DNA of 64,000 bases from Mucilaginibacter corticis (GCF_007558865.1 NZ_VLPK01000003.1:248001-312000); one strand, 5' to 3'. Shown: positions 50,905 through 60,451, counted from the stretch's first letter. Notes: generated from the letters alone by a model not told the origin. A program made the numbers and translations.

Positions 50905-50935
50905 AAGAAGGCTTCAGTATTACTGGAGCCTTCTT
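50905..50935. terminator. bidirectional terminator after the membrane HTH gene
   Basis: AAGAAGGCTTCAGTA/TACTGGAGCCTTCTT with one mismatch, followed by TGTTT; lies between convergent stops. Confidence 0.8.
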
Positions 50936-50956
50936 TGTTTATTTGGATAAGCTATT

Positions 50957-51712
50957 TTATTTAGCTGATGGATACCAATTTCTTATCCGCACATCAATAT
51001 TTTTATCGCCTGCGTTAACCAGCTTTTTAAATTCGTTGATGTCCTGACCGCGATAATGATATGGGTATACCACTTTTGGTTTAAAAGCCAAAACGCCTTG
51101 TGATGCAGTTTTAACATCCATGGTATATGGCAGGTTCATACAAACAAAAGCGATATCTATATTCTTTAATGATCGCATTTCGGGAATATCTGATGTATCT
51201 CCGGAGATATAAATATTTTTGCCACCAATTTTCAGAATATACCCATTACCCCTGCCCTTGGTATGGAATGCTGTTGGCGATTCTGGTAGATTATACATGG
51301 GTATCGCGCTGATAGCTATTCCTAATTGTGTGATAGTTTGCCCGTTTTTGAGTATTACCAATTTTGATTTATCGGTAGTAGCCAGCAGTTTATCTGCCAC
51401 GGCCTGCGGAACCAATAGTATAGCATGTGCTGTATTAATGGCATCAATTGTTTTAGGGTCTAAGTGATCGGGATGAATGTCAGTGATCAAGATTATATCT
51501 GGCTTTCCCAAGCCTTTATAAGCATCGGCACCACCTACCGGGTCAACATAAATATTTTTGTTTTGATAAGTAAGTACCAACGACGCATGGTTAACCGGCT
51601 GGATAGTTAATTGTCCACCTTTTACAGTTTCATGATCAGGCGCTATTAATTGTGCTTTCGCAGATAATATCCCCAGAGATATTAATAATGTTAAGATCAA
51701 TTTAAATTTCAT
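50957..51712 (-). CDS. secreted MBL-fold metal-dependent hydrolase, UlaG-like
   Basis: 251 residues with a Sec signal (MKFKLILTLLISLGILSAKAQ). The metal motif reads ITDIHPDHLD, so the usual HxHxDH has Asp at its first His; YISGDTSDIPEM supplies the bridging Asp and VVYPYHYRGQD the last His. Relatives are UlaG-like lactonases and general hydrolases; the changed first ligand suggests a different metal set but is a variant I associate with this branch. The substrate is unknown. It is monocistronic. Confidence 0.8.
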   Translation of the reverse strand: MKFKLILTLLISLGILSAKAQLIAPDHETVKGGQLTIQPVNHASLVLTYQNKNIYVDPVGGADAYKGLGKPDIILITDIHPDHLDPKTIDAINTAHAILLVPQAVADKLLATTDKSKLVILKNGQTITQLGIAISAIPMYNLPESPTAFHTKGRGNGYILKIGGKNIYISGDTSDIPEMRSLKNIDIAFVCMNLPYTMDVKTASQGVLAFKPKVVYPYHYRGQDINEFKKLVNAGDKNIDVRIRNWYPSAK

Positions 51713-51817
51713 AATGGCAATTGTGTTTTGTGTAATACTAAACAGGCTTTTTTCAGAATATGTTTTTCATAGTACGTTGATCATGATTATGGAGTTGCTT
51801 TAAGTATGTGAAACATG

Positions 51818-53827
51818 TTAATTCTTCCAAGCACACCTGAAATTAAAACGACGGTTTGGCGCACTATCACCTGTAGTGCTCATTGATATAATATCGCTAA
51901 GGCTTTCGGCATTATCACTCCAATGGTAATCAAAGCTTAAACTATTTGCCTGTAGTTTGAGTAAAGTTCTTGGTATTGCTACTTCCAATTTATTCCCTTT
52001 ATATCTATAATTAACCTTAGCTACTTCAACCCAATGATCACCGGGCGCTTTCACGTCATAACGATATAGCGTTGTGGTTTTATCATCTATCACTTTTTTA
52101 TTGATCATAAAATCATAACCGTACCAACCTGTATTGGTGTTTTTGTCAGCATCAATAAATAGCAGCATCCAGTTTTTACCGGATGATGGTGTAAGCGCCT
52201 TGTCTGTCTCAGCATAGAAATTGATGTTAGTTTTATCTATCCCTATTTTACAAGTTAAAATATCATTACGGCCGGATGTATCTGTATAATGCAAACCGCC
52301 GTAACCATTGTTATTGCGATGGGCAATATCTCCTTTTGTATCGCGATACTCTGTTTTTATGGCTGTCCAATCGTTAAAATCACCATCAATTTTAATTTGT
52401 GCTATACCTTTTAATTCAGGTATGGGCCGTACACCTTTGTATCTTCTTATGTTTTCGGCCATTTGCATATAATAATTATCTGTATAACCACCTTTCATAG
52501 GCTGGATGCTGCGGTTAAACTCTGCATTATATTGGTCTACGAAAAAGAATGAATTTTTACGTCGCATAAAATCGAAAGTAGATCCTGCGTCCGGCTGATA
52601 TTTACCTGCCGTCCATTCATTCCAGTCGTTAATATATAAAAATGAAGGATCTGCTTTTAAGGCTTCATCCCAACGTTCCTGGAAATAGATACCGTAACCT
52701 TGCGGGTTGGCCACTTTCTTTTTCAGCCATGGCACGTAAGTATCAACAGGGAGGTCTCGAGCATTTAACTGCGGCTCGCCATTGGCTCTCGACCATGACT
52801 TGCCTATCATACTTGCCGGGTGCTGTGCCGGTGTAACTGCATATTCTTCGCGTTCGCCTTTATGGGTAGCCATCAAGCTGTCAGGATTTAAGGACCTTAC
52901 TTTTTTATCGCCCAGATCATAACCAAAACTCCAGTTATCTTCGGTACCTACATACCTTTTCCCGGCCCATTTATAATAACCCCACCACATACTACGCGGT
53001 GTAAAAGTGTTCTTAACTTCCTGCGTATAATCTGTATAAAATTTATCCGTGTAATCTTTATTTCCGTAATGCGGATTATTTTTTTCCGTCAATGCAGCTT
53101 CATCATAATGCGGATTTGGATTTTGCTGAACATTGCCTATAGCATCTTTTGCCTGAGGGCTTCCGTTGTACAATAATAGTGGTTTGCCATCCCAATAAAA
53201 CCAAAGATTATGGTATTTATTGACCTTGTAAATCTTGTCGTATAGATCTTGCACTACCGTGATAACAGGGCCATTATAGGCCCAAAAACAAAACTGCGGT
53301 ACTTTATTGCCTCCAGCTTTCATCTTTTCCATTACCGTAAAAATGGTTTCCCACTCGTCCCAGTATCTTACCGCGTTGGTAACATCAAATATTAAAACAT
53401 CCACCCCGGCGTCTGTCAACATGGACATATCCTTACGAATAACGTACTCATCCCTGCTTAAGAAATAACCCATCTCAGGTTCACCCCAATGATATGACCC
53501 TTCTTTCCATTGCGGGTTTTTGGCATCTATGCGGGCGTTTGAATCTGCAGCAAGAACTTTGGTCACATCAGCTGAGTACGGGCTTTTCATGTTTGCGAGG
53601 TTATTACTATGCCAGGTGATATAAAATATGCCTACTATCCGCTTATGATTTTTTTTAACCGGTCCGGCAAGATCTATTGTCGGCATGGTCCTGCCTAAAG
53701 CATCTGTAGCAACCCAGGTGTCGCTGTACAAATCGCGATAGGTATTGGATTCGGCGGCAATATTTTGCGCATTAGCGTATACTACACACAATAACAACAG
53801 CAACAACAACCAGACTTTGTTTTTCAT
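51818..53827 (-). CDS. secreted GH99/GH71-like glycosidase with C-terminal CBM9-like domain
   Basis: 669 residues with a Sec signal (MKNKVWLLLLLLLCVVYANAQ). GIFYITWHSNN, IRKDMSMLTDAGVDVLIFDVTNA, PQFCFWAYNGP and YINDWNEWTAGKYQP fit the GH99/GH71/WbsX-type barrel; the Asn-Glu of the WNEW block is the likely active-site region. Residues 480-669 (IKIDGDFNDWTAIKTEY, LFIDADKNTNTGWYGYDFMINKK) form a DOMON/CBM9-like sandwich. It probably cleaves a mannose- or glucan-type polysaccharide outside the cell; the exact family is uncertain. A terminator separates it from the inositol oxygenase gene. Confidence 0.72.
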   Translation of the reverse strand: MKNKVWLLLLLLLCVVYANAQNIAAESNTYRDLYSDTWVATDALGRTMPTIDLAGPVKKNHKRIVGIFYITWHSNNLANMKSPYSADVTKVLAADSNARIDAKNPQWKEGSYHWGEPEMGYFLSRDEYVIRKDMSMLTDAGVDVLIFDVTNAVRYWDEWETIFTVMEKMKAGGNKVPQFCFWAYNGPVITVVQDLYDKIYKVNKYHNLWFYWDGKPLLLYNGSPQAKDAIGNVQQNPNPHYDEAALTEKNNPHYGNKDYTDKFYTDYTQEVKNTFTPRSMWWGYYKWAGKRYVGTEDNWSFGYDLGDKKVRSLNPDSLMATHKGEREEYAVTPAQHPASMIGKSWSRANGEPQLNARDLPVDTYVPWLKKKVANPQGYGIYFQERWDEALKADPSFLYINDWNEWTAGKYQPDAGSTFDFMRRKNSFFFVDQYNAEFNRSIQPMKGGYTDNYYMQMAENIRRYKGVRPIPELKGIAQIKIDGDFNDWTAIKTEYRDTKGDIAHRNNNGYGGLHYTDTSGRNDILTCKIGIDKTNINFYAETDKALTPSSGKNWMLLFIDADKNTNTGWYGYDFMINKKVIDDKTTTLYRYDVKAPGDHWVEVAKVNYRYKGNKLEVAIPRTLLKLQANSLSFDYHWSDNAESLSDIISMSTTGDSAPNRRFNFRCAWKN

Positions 53828-53856
53828 TTTAGATGAGCAGACTTAATAAAACGCAA

Positions 53857-53882
53857 AGAGCCCTTCATTGCTGAAAGGCTCT
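53857..53882 (-). terminator. terminator of the inositol oxygenase operon
   Basis: AGAGCC and TGAA arms around a 4-base loop with one mismatch; on the minus strand it lies 14 bp past the stop and is followed by TTTTATT. Confidence 0.65.
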
Positions 53883-53896
53883 ATCATATTTTTTAT

Positions 53897-54766
53897 TTAC
53901 AACTTTACCGTTGCAGGCAAATACTTGGCTATCAAATCCTCATAATACGGCTTTAACTCTGAAACAACAGGAGCTTTGGGGCTTTTTGAGTAAAGATCAT
54001 ACGGGTTAAACTTATCTACCCATTCAAACATTTCCCTATCATGCGCATTCAGCAAATGATTGTAAGCCTGTTCACGATGCTGTGAATAAAATGAGTGATA
54101 GCGGATCATATACAAGGCAGGCTCTGGCAAATAATCTTTGGTAAGGTGATATAGATATTCATCGTGCCCCCACGACATATGTACATTATCTAAACCGCAA
54201 TGGTGCGAGTAGACACCATATTTTGTATTGAACCTTTCGTCGTGAATATCAGGATTAGCGGCAAAAAATTCTGGGTAAACAATTTTATCAGAAAAAGCGC
54301 AACCAACCGGAAAAGTATCCCCTACTACATTCCATTGCGGTTCGCCAAACAGGCAAAGCACTTTACCAAGATCATGAATAAAACCTGTTAATATAAACCA
54401 GTCAGGGTAACCGTCTGCACGAATAGCTTCTGCTGTTTGTAACAAGTGTTGTAACTGGTCTAATGAAATATCCGGGTCTGAGTCATCAACCAATGTGTTT
54501 AAAAACTCCATTGCTTTCCACCATGGCATTTCCATTTTATCAAACTTCAGGAAATTGGCCTTTTTAGCTAGTACATTATCATAAGTCTGGTATTTATGAT
54601 TAAGCCGGTAAAATTCACGTACGCCGTCAATTTCAGGACTGTCATAATTTCTAAACTCTTCTTTCTTTTTAGCCGGCCCTGTTTCCGGATATCTTTTTAA
54701 AACATCATCTTCCCAAACATCTAAACTTGATAGTGGGGATAGCTCATTTTCATTTAGATTTTCCAT
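53897..54766 (-). CDS. inositol oxygenase
   Basis: 289 residues, full length compared with eukaryotic myo-inositol oxygenase. The diiron ligands are visible in order: DGYPDWFILTGFIHDLGKVLCLFGEPQWNVVGDTFPVGC with the His-Asp pair, SWGHDEYLYHL, RYHSFYSQH, and the final Asp in DKFNPYDLYSKS. It converts myo-inositol and O2 to glucuronate, in the cytoplasm. An SSS transporter gene ends 22 bp upstream, so uptake and cleavage of inositol are probably coupled. The enzyme is scattered in bacteria and better known from eukaryotes. Confidence 0.9.
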   Translation of the reverse strand: MENLNENELSPLSSLDVWEDDVLKRYPETGPAKKKEEFRNYDSPEIDGVREFYRLNHKYQTYDNVLAKKANFLKFDKMEMPWWKAMEFLNTLVDDSDPDISLDQLQHLLQTAEAIRADGYPDWFILTGFIHDLGKVLCLFGEPQWNVVGDTFPVGCAFSDKIVYPEFFAANPDIHDERFNTKYGVYSHHCGLDNVHMSWGHDEYLYHLTKDYLPEPALYMIRYHSFYSQHREQAYNHLLNAHDREMFEWVDKFNPYDLYSKSPKAPVVSELKPYYEDLIAKYLPATVKL

Positions 54767-54788
54767 ATCTGTTTGATTTTAAATAAAG

Positions 54789-56414
54789 TTACCAAAAAAC
54801 TGTATACAATGCAGTTAATATCCCGCAAATTGCTACTGAGGCTACAACGAAGCCGGGCGTTACCTTAAACATACTTTTATCAATCTCCAATCCTTTCTTA
54901 TTGTCTTTACTTTCCGGATCTAAAAGGCTTACAATTACCGTTACCAACATCACAATTGCAAATACCCAGGTCATCCTATTTAAAAAAGGTATTGGCTCAA
55001 TAGCGCCGTGGGTTAGTTGTGGCAAATACTTAAACAGCACCGATAATGGGATAGTAATGACAGCAGTAATTAATGCAGCCCTTGAAGTAGTCCGTTTCCA
55101 GAAAAAACCTAAAAAGAAAATAGTGAATATACCCGGCGATATAAACCCAACATACTCTTGTATGAATTGGTAAACCTGGTCGAAAGTACGCAATGTAGGT
55201 GCTATCAACATCGCTATTATCGAAGCGAATACAACAGTCAACCTACCGATATTAACCATCTTTTTTTCAGACGCGCCTTTATTAATATACTTTTTATAAA
55301 CATCAAGCGTAAAAATGGTAGCTATACTATTGCTTTTGCCCGCTAACGACGCTACAATGGCAGCTGTAAGTGCCGCAAATGCCAGTCCCTTTAGGCCTGA
55401 TGGCAATAGATTCATCAATATAGGATATGCATGATCGGGCTTAACAACGTTGCCGTCCATCATTTCTGTATGAAAATAGCCATGCTGATATAATACAAAA
55501 GCGGCTATACCCGGAATAACAACAATAACCGGGATCAGCAATTTAAGAAACGCTGCGAAAATTAAACCGCTGCGGCCGGTTTTTAAATCGGCACCTAAAG
55601 CGCGTTGTACAATATATTGGTTACAGCCCCAATAGTTCAGGTTGTTAATCCATAAACCACCGGCCAAAACCGCTATACCAGGCAGGTCATCATAGTATTT
55701 ATCACCTTTATGAAATATCATGTGAAAGTGGTCTGACGCCTGTTCTCGTAAAAAAGGCAGGGAATCGAAAACAGTTTTAACGCCAAGTTTATCTGATATT
55801 TGATTCAAAGCCATGTAACAAGTTATCAAACCGCCCATCACTAATACAAATACCTGTATTACATCGGTATAGCCAATAACTTTCATCCCGCCGAGGGTTA
55901 TAAATGCCGAAAATATAGCTAAACCTATTACACACACATTAAATGATATACCGGTAATTGTTTCAATAGCCAATGCGCCCAAAAAGAATATGGATGTAAG
56001 GTTTACAAATACGTAAATCAGTAACCACAATACGGCCATAACGCCGCTAACCAGATCATTATACCGCTGCGACAAAAATTGCGGCATGGTATAGATCTTA
56101 TTCTTAATATAGATAGGCAGAAAAAATATCGCGACAATAATTAACGTAGCCGCCGCCATCCATTCGTAACTTGCTATGGCCAAACCCATAGCAAAGCCTG
56201 AGCCTGACATTGCTATAAAATGCTCTGAAGATATGTTTGATGCAATAATAGATGCCCCAATGGCCCACCAGGTTAATGATCCCTGTGCTAAAAAGTAGTC
56301 TTTGGTGTCTGTATTTTTAGCTTTCTTGCTGTAATACACCCAGTAACCGTAACCGGATACTACAATAAAATAAATAAAAAATACAATGTAATCGCTTACG
56401 GATAAATGGTTCAT
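54789..56414 (-). CDS. sodium/solute symporter (SSS family), probable inositol or sugar transporter
   Basis: 541 residues with about 14 membrane helices. Family blocks include GASIIASNISSEHFIAMSGSGFAMGLAIASYEWMAA and the sodium-site region ALTAAIVASLAGKSNSIATIFTLDVYKKYI. This is the SGLT/SMIT branch that imports sugars or inositol with Na+. The gene 22 bp downstream is inositol oxygenase, which makes myo-inositol the best-supported substrate; this is inference from context. Confidence 0.85.
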   Translation of the reverse strand: MNHLSVSDYIVFFIYFIVVSGYGYWVYYSKKAKNTDTKDYFLAQGSLTWWAIGASIIASNISSEHFIAMSGSGFAMGLAIASYEWMAAATLIIVAIFFLPIYIKNKIYTMPQFLSQRYNDLVSGVMAVLWLLIYVFVNLTSIFFLGALAIETITGISFNVCVIGLAIFSAFITLGGMKVIGYTDVIQVFVLVMGGLITCYMALNQISDKLGVKTVFDSLPFLREQASDHFHMIFHKGDKYYDDLPGIAVLAGGLWINNLNYWGCNQYIVQRALGADLKTGRSGLIFAAFLKLLIPVIVVIPGIAAFVLYQHGYFHTEMMDGNVVKPDHAYPILMNLLPSGLKGLAFAALTAAIVASLAGKSNSIATIFTLDVYKKYINKGASEKKMVNIGRLTVVFASIIAMLIAPTLRTFDQVYQFIQEYVGFISPGIFTIFFLGFFWKRTTSRAALITAVITIPLSVLFKYLPQLTHGAIEPIPFLNRMTWVFAIVMLVTVIVSLLDPESKDNKKGLEIDKSMFKVTPGFVVASVAICGILTALYTVFW

Positions 56415-56595
56415 GTATAGTTAGAAAATTAGGCTATTAATTGGCACTATCGAAGTACCGCAAAATTATTGTGATAAACAAATTACCACAACTGCTAAAT
56501 ATACATGATTATAATGAGTATTGAAATCTGCACCTGTTGTATCAAATAGATAACAATAAGCTATAATACAAGATATAGTCTATTCGATTGTGATA

Positions 56596-56796
56596 CTAAT
56601 TCTCCATTTCGGGGGCGGGTCCCGCTGTGTTTATCCTATTAATCAGTTCAAGGCTTCCAAATTCATTAATCGCATACGACGCATTACTGGTATCAGTATC
56701 AATTTTGTAACGGGTTTTGATTGGGCTCTTTTTAGATTTTAATGGCACTATAATGGCAGCCAGTAATAAGATTATCTGTGACGTAATGATTAGCAT
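56596..56796 (-). CDS. small single-span membrane protein, hypothetical
   Basis: 66 residues with an N-terminal hydrophobic segment (MLIITSQIILLLAAIIVPL), a basic KSKKSP stop-transfer and a hydrophilic tail (YAINEFGSLELINRI). No family is known and the frame is short, so it may not be translated. It stands alone in the gap between the symporter and alanine dehydrogenase genes. Confidence 0.4.
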   Translation of the reverse strand: MLIITSQIILLLAAIIVPLKSKKSPIKTRYKIDTDTSNASYAINEFGSLELINRINTAGPAPEMEN

Positions 56797-56891
56797 ATTA
56801 TTTCATTTAATTGCGCGTATGGGTTCATTGACCAAAAAGAATGCCAAATTTAATTTTTGCTTAGAAATTAAGGACTAAATATTCATTAAAT

Positions 56892-56930
56892 GACAAAGCC
56901 CTGTTTTGATCTCTCAAGCAGGGCTTTGTC
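56892..56930 (-). terminator. terminator of the alanine dehydrogenase gene
   Basis: GACAAAGCCCTG/CAGGGCTTTGTC, a perfect 12-bp stem 17 bp past the stop on the minus strand. Confidence 0.8.
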
Positions 56931-56947
56931 TTTAATACTTAGTTGGC

Positions 56948-58060
56948 TTAGTTGTTAAACACAGGCTCAACAAATGGATATTTATAAACATCGGCAACTG
57001 CTTTATAAGCAACCGAACCATTAAAGGTGTTTAGTCCTTTCAAAAGCGCCGGATTATCTGAAAACGCTTTATAATAGCCCTTATTAGCTATCTGTAATGC
57101 ATAACCTAAAGTAGCGTTAGTAAGTGCGATGGTTGAGGTATTTGGCACAGCACCAGGCATGTTACCTACCGAGTAATGTAATACATTATGTTTTACATAA
57201 ACCGGGTTATCATGTGTGGTTGCATGATCCGCAGTTTCAAACATACCGCCCTGGTCAATAGCAATATCTACAATAACAGAACCTGGTTCCATGGTAGCAA
57301 TCATAGCCTCGGTAACCAATTTAGGCGATTTTGCACCGGGGATTAAAACAGCACCGATAACAAGGTCTGAATTTTTAACTGCTTGGGCGATATTACTTGA
57401 ATTTGATGCTAAGGTCGAGATCTGGTATCCAAAGATATCGTCCAGTTGGCGCAACCTATCTAAGTTGTTATCAATTATAGTTACATCGGCACCTAAACCT
57501 ATTGCTATTTTTGCTGCATTTGTACCTGCAACACCACCACCAATAATGGTAACCTTGGCACGACGAACTCCCGGTACACCGCTTAACAATACACCTTTAC
57601 CACCATTTGGTTTTTCCAGGTAGCTTGCCCCTACTTGTACAGACATACGGCCCGCAACTTCGCTCATCGGAGTAAGTAATGGCAACGCGCCGTTTGGCAG
57701 TTGAATAGTTTCATAAGCGATAGCAGTAACTTTAGATGCTAACAAGGCGTCTGTTAACTTAGGCTCGGCCGCCAAATGAAGGTAAGTAAACAGTATCAGA
57801 TCACTACGGAAATATTGAAATTCAGATTCAATTGGCTCTTTAACCTTCATAACCATTTCGTTACTCCAGGCCTCGGCCGCAGTATCAACCAGGGTTGCAC
57901 CCGCCTTTTCATAACTATTATTGGTAAACCCCGAACCTTCGCCCGCTGTTTTTTGGATGAACACCTTGTGGCCGGCGGCAACTAAAGCCTCTACGCCTGC
58001 GGGTGTAAGCGCCACCCTATTCTCGTTGTTTTTAATTTCTTTTGGAACACCAATAGTCAT
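56948..58060 (-). CDS. ald: alanine dehydrogenase
   Basis: 370 residues, the usual length. GVPKEIKNNENRVALTPAGVEAL at the N-terminus, the catalytic Lys/His region (VMKVKEPIESEF, TYLHLAAEP), the NAD-binding GGGVAGTNAAKIAIGLGADVTIID (about 175) and PGAVPNTSTIALTNATLGYAL are all typical. It interconverts alanine with pyruvate and ammonia using NAD+. It is monocistronic, with a hairpin in its leader. Confidence 0.96.
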   Translation of the reverse strand: MTIGVPKEIKNNENRVALTPAGVEALVAAGHKVFIQKTAGEGSGFTNNSYEKAGATLVDTAAEAWSNEMVMKVKEPIESEFQYFRSDLILFTYLHLAAEPKLTDALLASKVTAIAYETIQLPNGALPLLTPMSEVAGRMSVQVGASYLEKPNGGKGVLLSGVPGVRRAKVTIIGGGVAGTNAAKIAIGLGADVTIIDNNLDRLRQLDDIFGYQISTLASNSSNIAQAVKNSDLVIGAVLIPGAKSPKLVTEAMIATMEPGSVIVDIAIDQGGMFETADHATTHDNPVYVKHNVLHYSVGNMPGAVPNTSTIALTNATLGYALQIANKGYYKAFSDNPALLKGLNTFNGSVAYKAVADVYKYPFVEPVFNN

Positions 58061-58095
58061 TTTCTGTAATATTACTTTATGAGATGAATAAACAA

Positions 58096-58124
58096 CAGTA
58101 ATAACCCCATAGAGGCTATTACTG
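58096..58124 (-). other. hairpin in the alanine dehydrogenase leader
   Basis: CAGTAATA/TATTACTG, an 8-bp perfect stem with a 13-base loop, 36 bp upstream of the ald ATG. A regulatory role is possible but unsupported. Confidence 0.3.
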
Positions 58125-58198
58125 ATTAGCGATTTGTCTGAGACAGTTAATTTCAGGTCACAATATTAAACAAATAATTCACCATTAACTACAAGCTT

Positions 58199-58215
58199 GC
58201 CAAATTTTATTTGGC
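58199..58215. other. small perfect hairpin in the ald/58281 gap
   Basis: GCCAAAT-TTT-ATTTGGC, a 7-3-7 hairpin 66 bp before the ATG at 58281; it could be an operator dyad or a weak terminator. Confidence 0.3.
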
Positions 58216-58280
58216 GATATTATTTGTTTAAATTGTTATGACAAAACAAACAGAAGCTACAAAGGTTTACTTTATACACT

Positions 58281-58865
58281 ATGCAAAAACTTTTTATTCC
58301 GTTCTTGTTATTTATCAGCATAAAATGCTATGCACAAGACAGTTTACAGAATTTAAATTTCAACAGAAACCACATTAAAAATACGGGCATGCAAGTATTA
58401 GGCGCCTGGGCCACGGCAAATATTGTAACAGGTGGCATTGGCTGGGCCGTCACAAGCGGCAAAATAAAATACTTTCACCAAATAAATGCACTGTGGAATG
58501 TAGCCAACCTTGGCGTAGCCATTTTAGGTTACGCAAATACCATAAAAGATAAAGACAGAATTTATACCGATCAGGAAAGTTTACAGGAGCAAAATAAATT
58601 AGAAAAGATCTTCTTAGTAAATGGCGGCCTCGACCTGATCTACATCGGGATGGGTGCCTATTTAGTTCATCGGGGAAACATGAATAACTCAGATCAATCA
58701 AAAGGTTATGGGTCGGGAATTATTATGCAAGGTGCATTTTTGTTATTATTTGATACGATAATGTACACATCTGAAATACATACCGGTAATAAACTGCGCA
58801 ATTTTTTGCTTAAAAATCCTGTTACATTTGATGGAAAAAAAGTTGGAATAGTAATTAATCTTTAA
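58281..58865 (+). CDS. exported membrane protein of unknown function
   Basis: 194 residues with a Sec signal (MQKLFIPFLLFISIKCYAQ) and three to four further hydrophobic segments (GAWATANIVTGGIGWAVTSG, ALWNVANLGVAILGYA, GGLDLIYIGMGAYLVHRG, IIMQGAFLLLFDTIMY). This resembles a DUF6992-type family seen in Bacteroidota, a tentative assignment. No function is known. Confidence 0.62.
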   Translation: MQKLFIPFLLFISIKCYAQDSLQNLNFNRNHIKNTGMQVLGAWATANIVTGGIGWAVTSGKIKYFHQINALWNVANLGVAILGYANTIKDKDRIYTDQESLQEQNKLEKIFLVNGGLDLIYIGMGAYLVHRGNMNNSDQSKGYGSGIIMQGAFLLLFDTIMYTSEIHTGNKLRNFLLKNPVTFDGKKVGIVINL

Positions 58866-58975
58866 TAACAAAAGCTCTGAAAATCAAAACATTTAATGCA
58901 AATAGGCTATCCGCATACTTAATATTAAAACAGTTGTTAACATAAATATAATATTAAATACACATTGCAGTAACT

Positions 58976-58983
58976 TAACTTTG
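58976..58983 (+). promoter_or_regulatory. -7 element of the histone-like gene
   Basis: TAACTTTG is an exact TAnnTTTG match, 41 bp before the ATG at 59025; no -33 box is obvious. Confidence 0.4.
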
Positions 58984-59024
58984 CAAAACAATATTTTTAA
59001 CTTTATTGAACCACGATATTTCAA

Positions 59025-59432
59025 ATGAAAAAAACTAAACCAGATTCTACAGCAAAGAAAGCCAAGAAGGCTTTAAAGAAAGATTTAAGTGATAAAATTT
59101 CAGCACAAATAAAAGCATTAGTTGGCGAAATTGGCCCGGGCTTTAAAAAAGCAGAAAAATCAATTGAGAAAGCTGCAAAAAACTTAGCAAAGAAATTATC
59201 AAAATTAAAAAACGATAAAACCAGCGCTAAGCCAGCTCCTGTTAAAAAAGCCGCTCCTGCAAAAGCAGCAAAACCACAGGCTGTTGCTGTTGAAACCGAG
59301 CCGATCAAAGCTCAACCGGCAAAGACTACACCTGTGGCAAAAACTTCACCAGTGAAGGCTCCGGCTGCAAAGGCCCCGGCTAAATCAACTACTGCTAAAC
59401 CGGTTGCTCCAAAAACCGAAGCTAAAAAATAG
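59025..59432 (+). CDS. histone H1-like Lys/Ala/Pro-rich protein
   Basis: 135 residues. The first 70 form a basic amphipathic helix-rich part (KKDLSDKISAQIKALVGEIGPGFKKAEKSIEKAAKNLAKKL); the rest is a disordered Lys/Ala/Pro/Thr tail (APVKKAAPAKAAKPQ). This composition is that of bacterial histone H1-like or nucleoid-associated proteins, likely to bind DNA non-specifically. The sequence is low in complexity, so homology is weak evidence. A strong hairpin terminator follows. The tail resembles the extra tail on L27. Confidence 0.72.
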   Translation: MKKTKPDSTAKKAKKALKKDLSDKISAQIKALVGEIGPGFKKAEKSIEKAAKNLAKKLSKLKNDKTSAKPAPVKKAAPAKAAKPQAVAVETEPIKAQPAKTTPVAKTSPVKAPAAKAPAKSTTAKPVAPKTEAKK

Positions 59433-59441
59433 CTACCAGTT

Positions 59442-59480
59442 AAAACAGAAACGGCGCTAAATTAGCGCCGTTTCTGTTTT
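59442..59480. terminator. bidirectional terminator after the histone-like gene
   Basis: AAAACAGAAACGGCGCTAA and its exact complement around a single central base; T-rich on both strands, between convergent genes. Confidence 0.88.
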
Positions 59481-59503
59481 AAATCCATCTTAAATTCAGG
59501 AAA

Positions 59504-60427
59504 TCACTTTTTCTTATCGCCAATAACGTTAAGTACAATGGCACTGTTATGAGGTATACCAAGTGTATAACCTGGGATAACCTGGAAATATGTTTTTAAA
59601 TACCCATCAATAATAGCCTTAATGGTATGATTGGTAGATTTTTCGAATTCGGGGAATACATAAGTCATTGATTTTTGGTAATGGATCTCACCTTGTTTAT
59701 CCACCGTAGCCCAAAACGAATACGAGAATCTTTCATAGGCTTTCTTTATATGAATGGTATATTCAGGAAACATATATTCTTCTGATCTATCCCATTTATT
59801 CATCACATCAGCCTGTACCTCTTGTTTGGCAACCGTAGCTAAAGGGTTCCTGCTGATAAACTGTACAGGTTTACGTCCTGCAAAAAAACTGTCAACACTG
59901 GCATCTATGTGAGCTATGCGTTTAACAACATATAGGCTATCTTTCTTTAAAGGCTTTTTTAGTTCCTCTGCAGTTGTATGCAACACGTTCTTTATATAGT
60001 TATCAGCGTACAAGGTCATGTATACGTTCGACTTTACGTAATAAACCGTTTTGCCCTCAACTTTTAAAACCTGAAACCTCAAACTATCCTTAGTAATACT
60101 CATCGCTTTAAACCAGGCACCTGAAATATTAAAGATGGAATCATGGTCAAGCGTTACCGCGAACTTTAAAAACTTATCCTTATCGGGATTATAAACATTA
60201 GCCCATTTATCCGAATAAAACATTAGTTTCCATATCGGCTCCAACTGATAACCGTCTTTGTTAAAAATAAGTCCGGTATCAAAACTTCGGCGCACTTCGG
60301 TGTAGTTAATTCCTACCACACTTTTGAAAGATATTTGATTATCAACCGGGTTTTGAAACTTACAGGCAAAACCGGTAATTGCGACAAAAAGAAATAACAA
60401 ATATGGACGTATAGAGGCAGACAGCAT
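59504..60427 (-). CDS. lipoprotein of unknown function at the end of the acyl cluster
   Basis: 307 residues. SIRPYLLFLFVAITGFAC is a lipoprotein signal with Cys22. The mature protein is beta-rich (LRFQVLKVEGKTVYYVKSNVYMTLYAD, EYTIHIKKAYERFSYSFWATVDKQGEIHYQKS). No family is recognised. It lies 24 bp after the phosphopantetheinyl transferase gene and is probably co-transcribed with the cluster, so it may bind or export a lipid product. Confidence 0.62.
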   Translation of the reverse strand: MLSASIRPYLLFLFVAITGFACKFQNPVDNQISFKSVVGINYTEVRRSFDTGLIFNKDGYQLEPIWKLMFYSDKWANVYNPDKDKFLKFAVTLDHDSIFNISGAWFKAMSITKDSLRFQVLKVEGKTVYYVKSNVYMTLYADNYIKNVLHTTAEELKKPLKKDSLYVVKRIAHIDASVDSFFAGRKPVQFISRNPLATVAKQEVQADVMNKWDRSEEYMFPEYTIHIKKAYERFSYSFWATVDKQGEIHYQKSMTYVFPEFEKSTNHTIKAIIDGYLKTYFQVIPGYTLGIPHNSAIVLNVIGDKKK

Positions 60428-60451
60428 ACTGTAAAAATGCAGAATTATTTT

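Noticed and set aside
59021..59308. Minus-strand hydrophobic frame opposite the histone-like gene
   Set aside because: An artefact of Lys/Ala codons read backwards as Phe/Ala; no promoter or partner.
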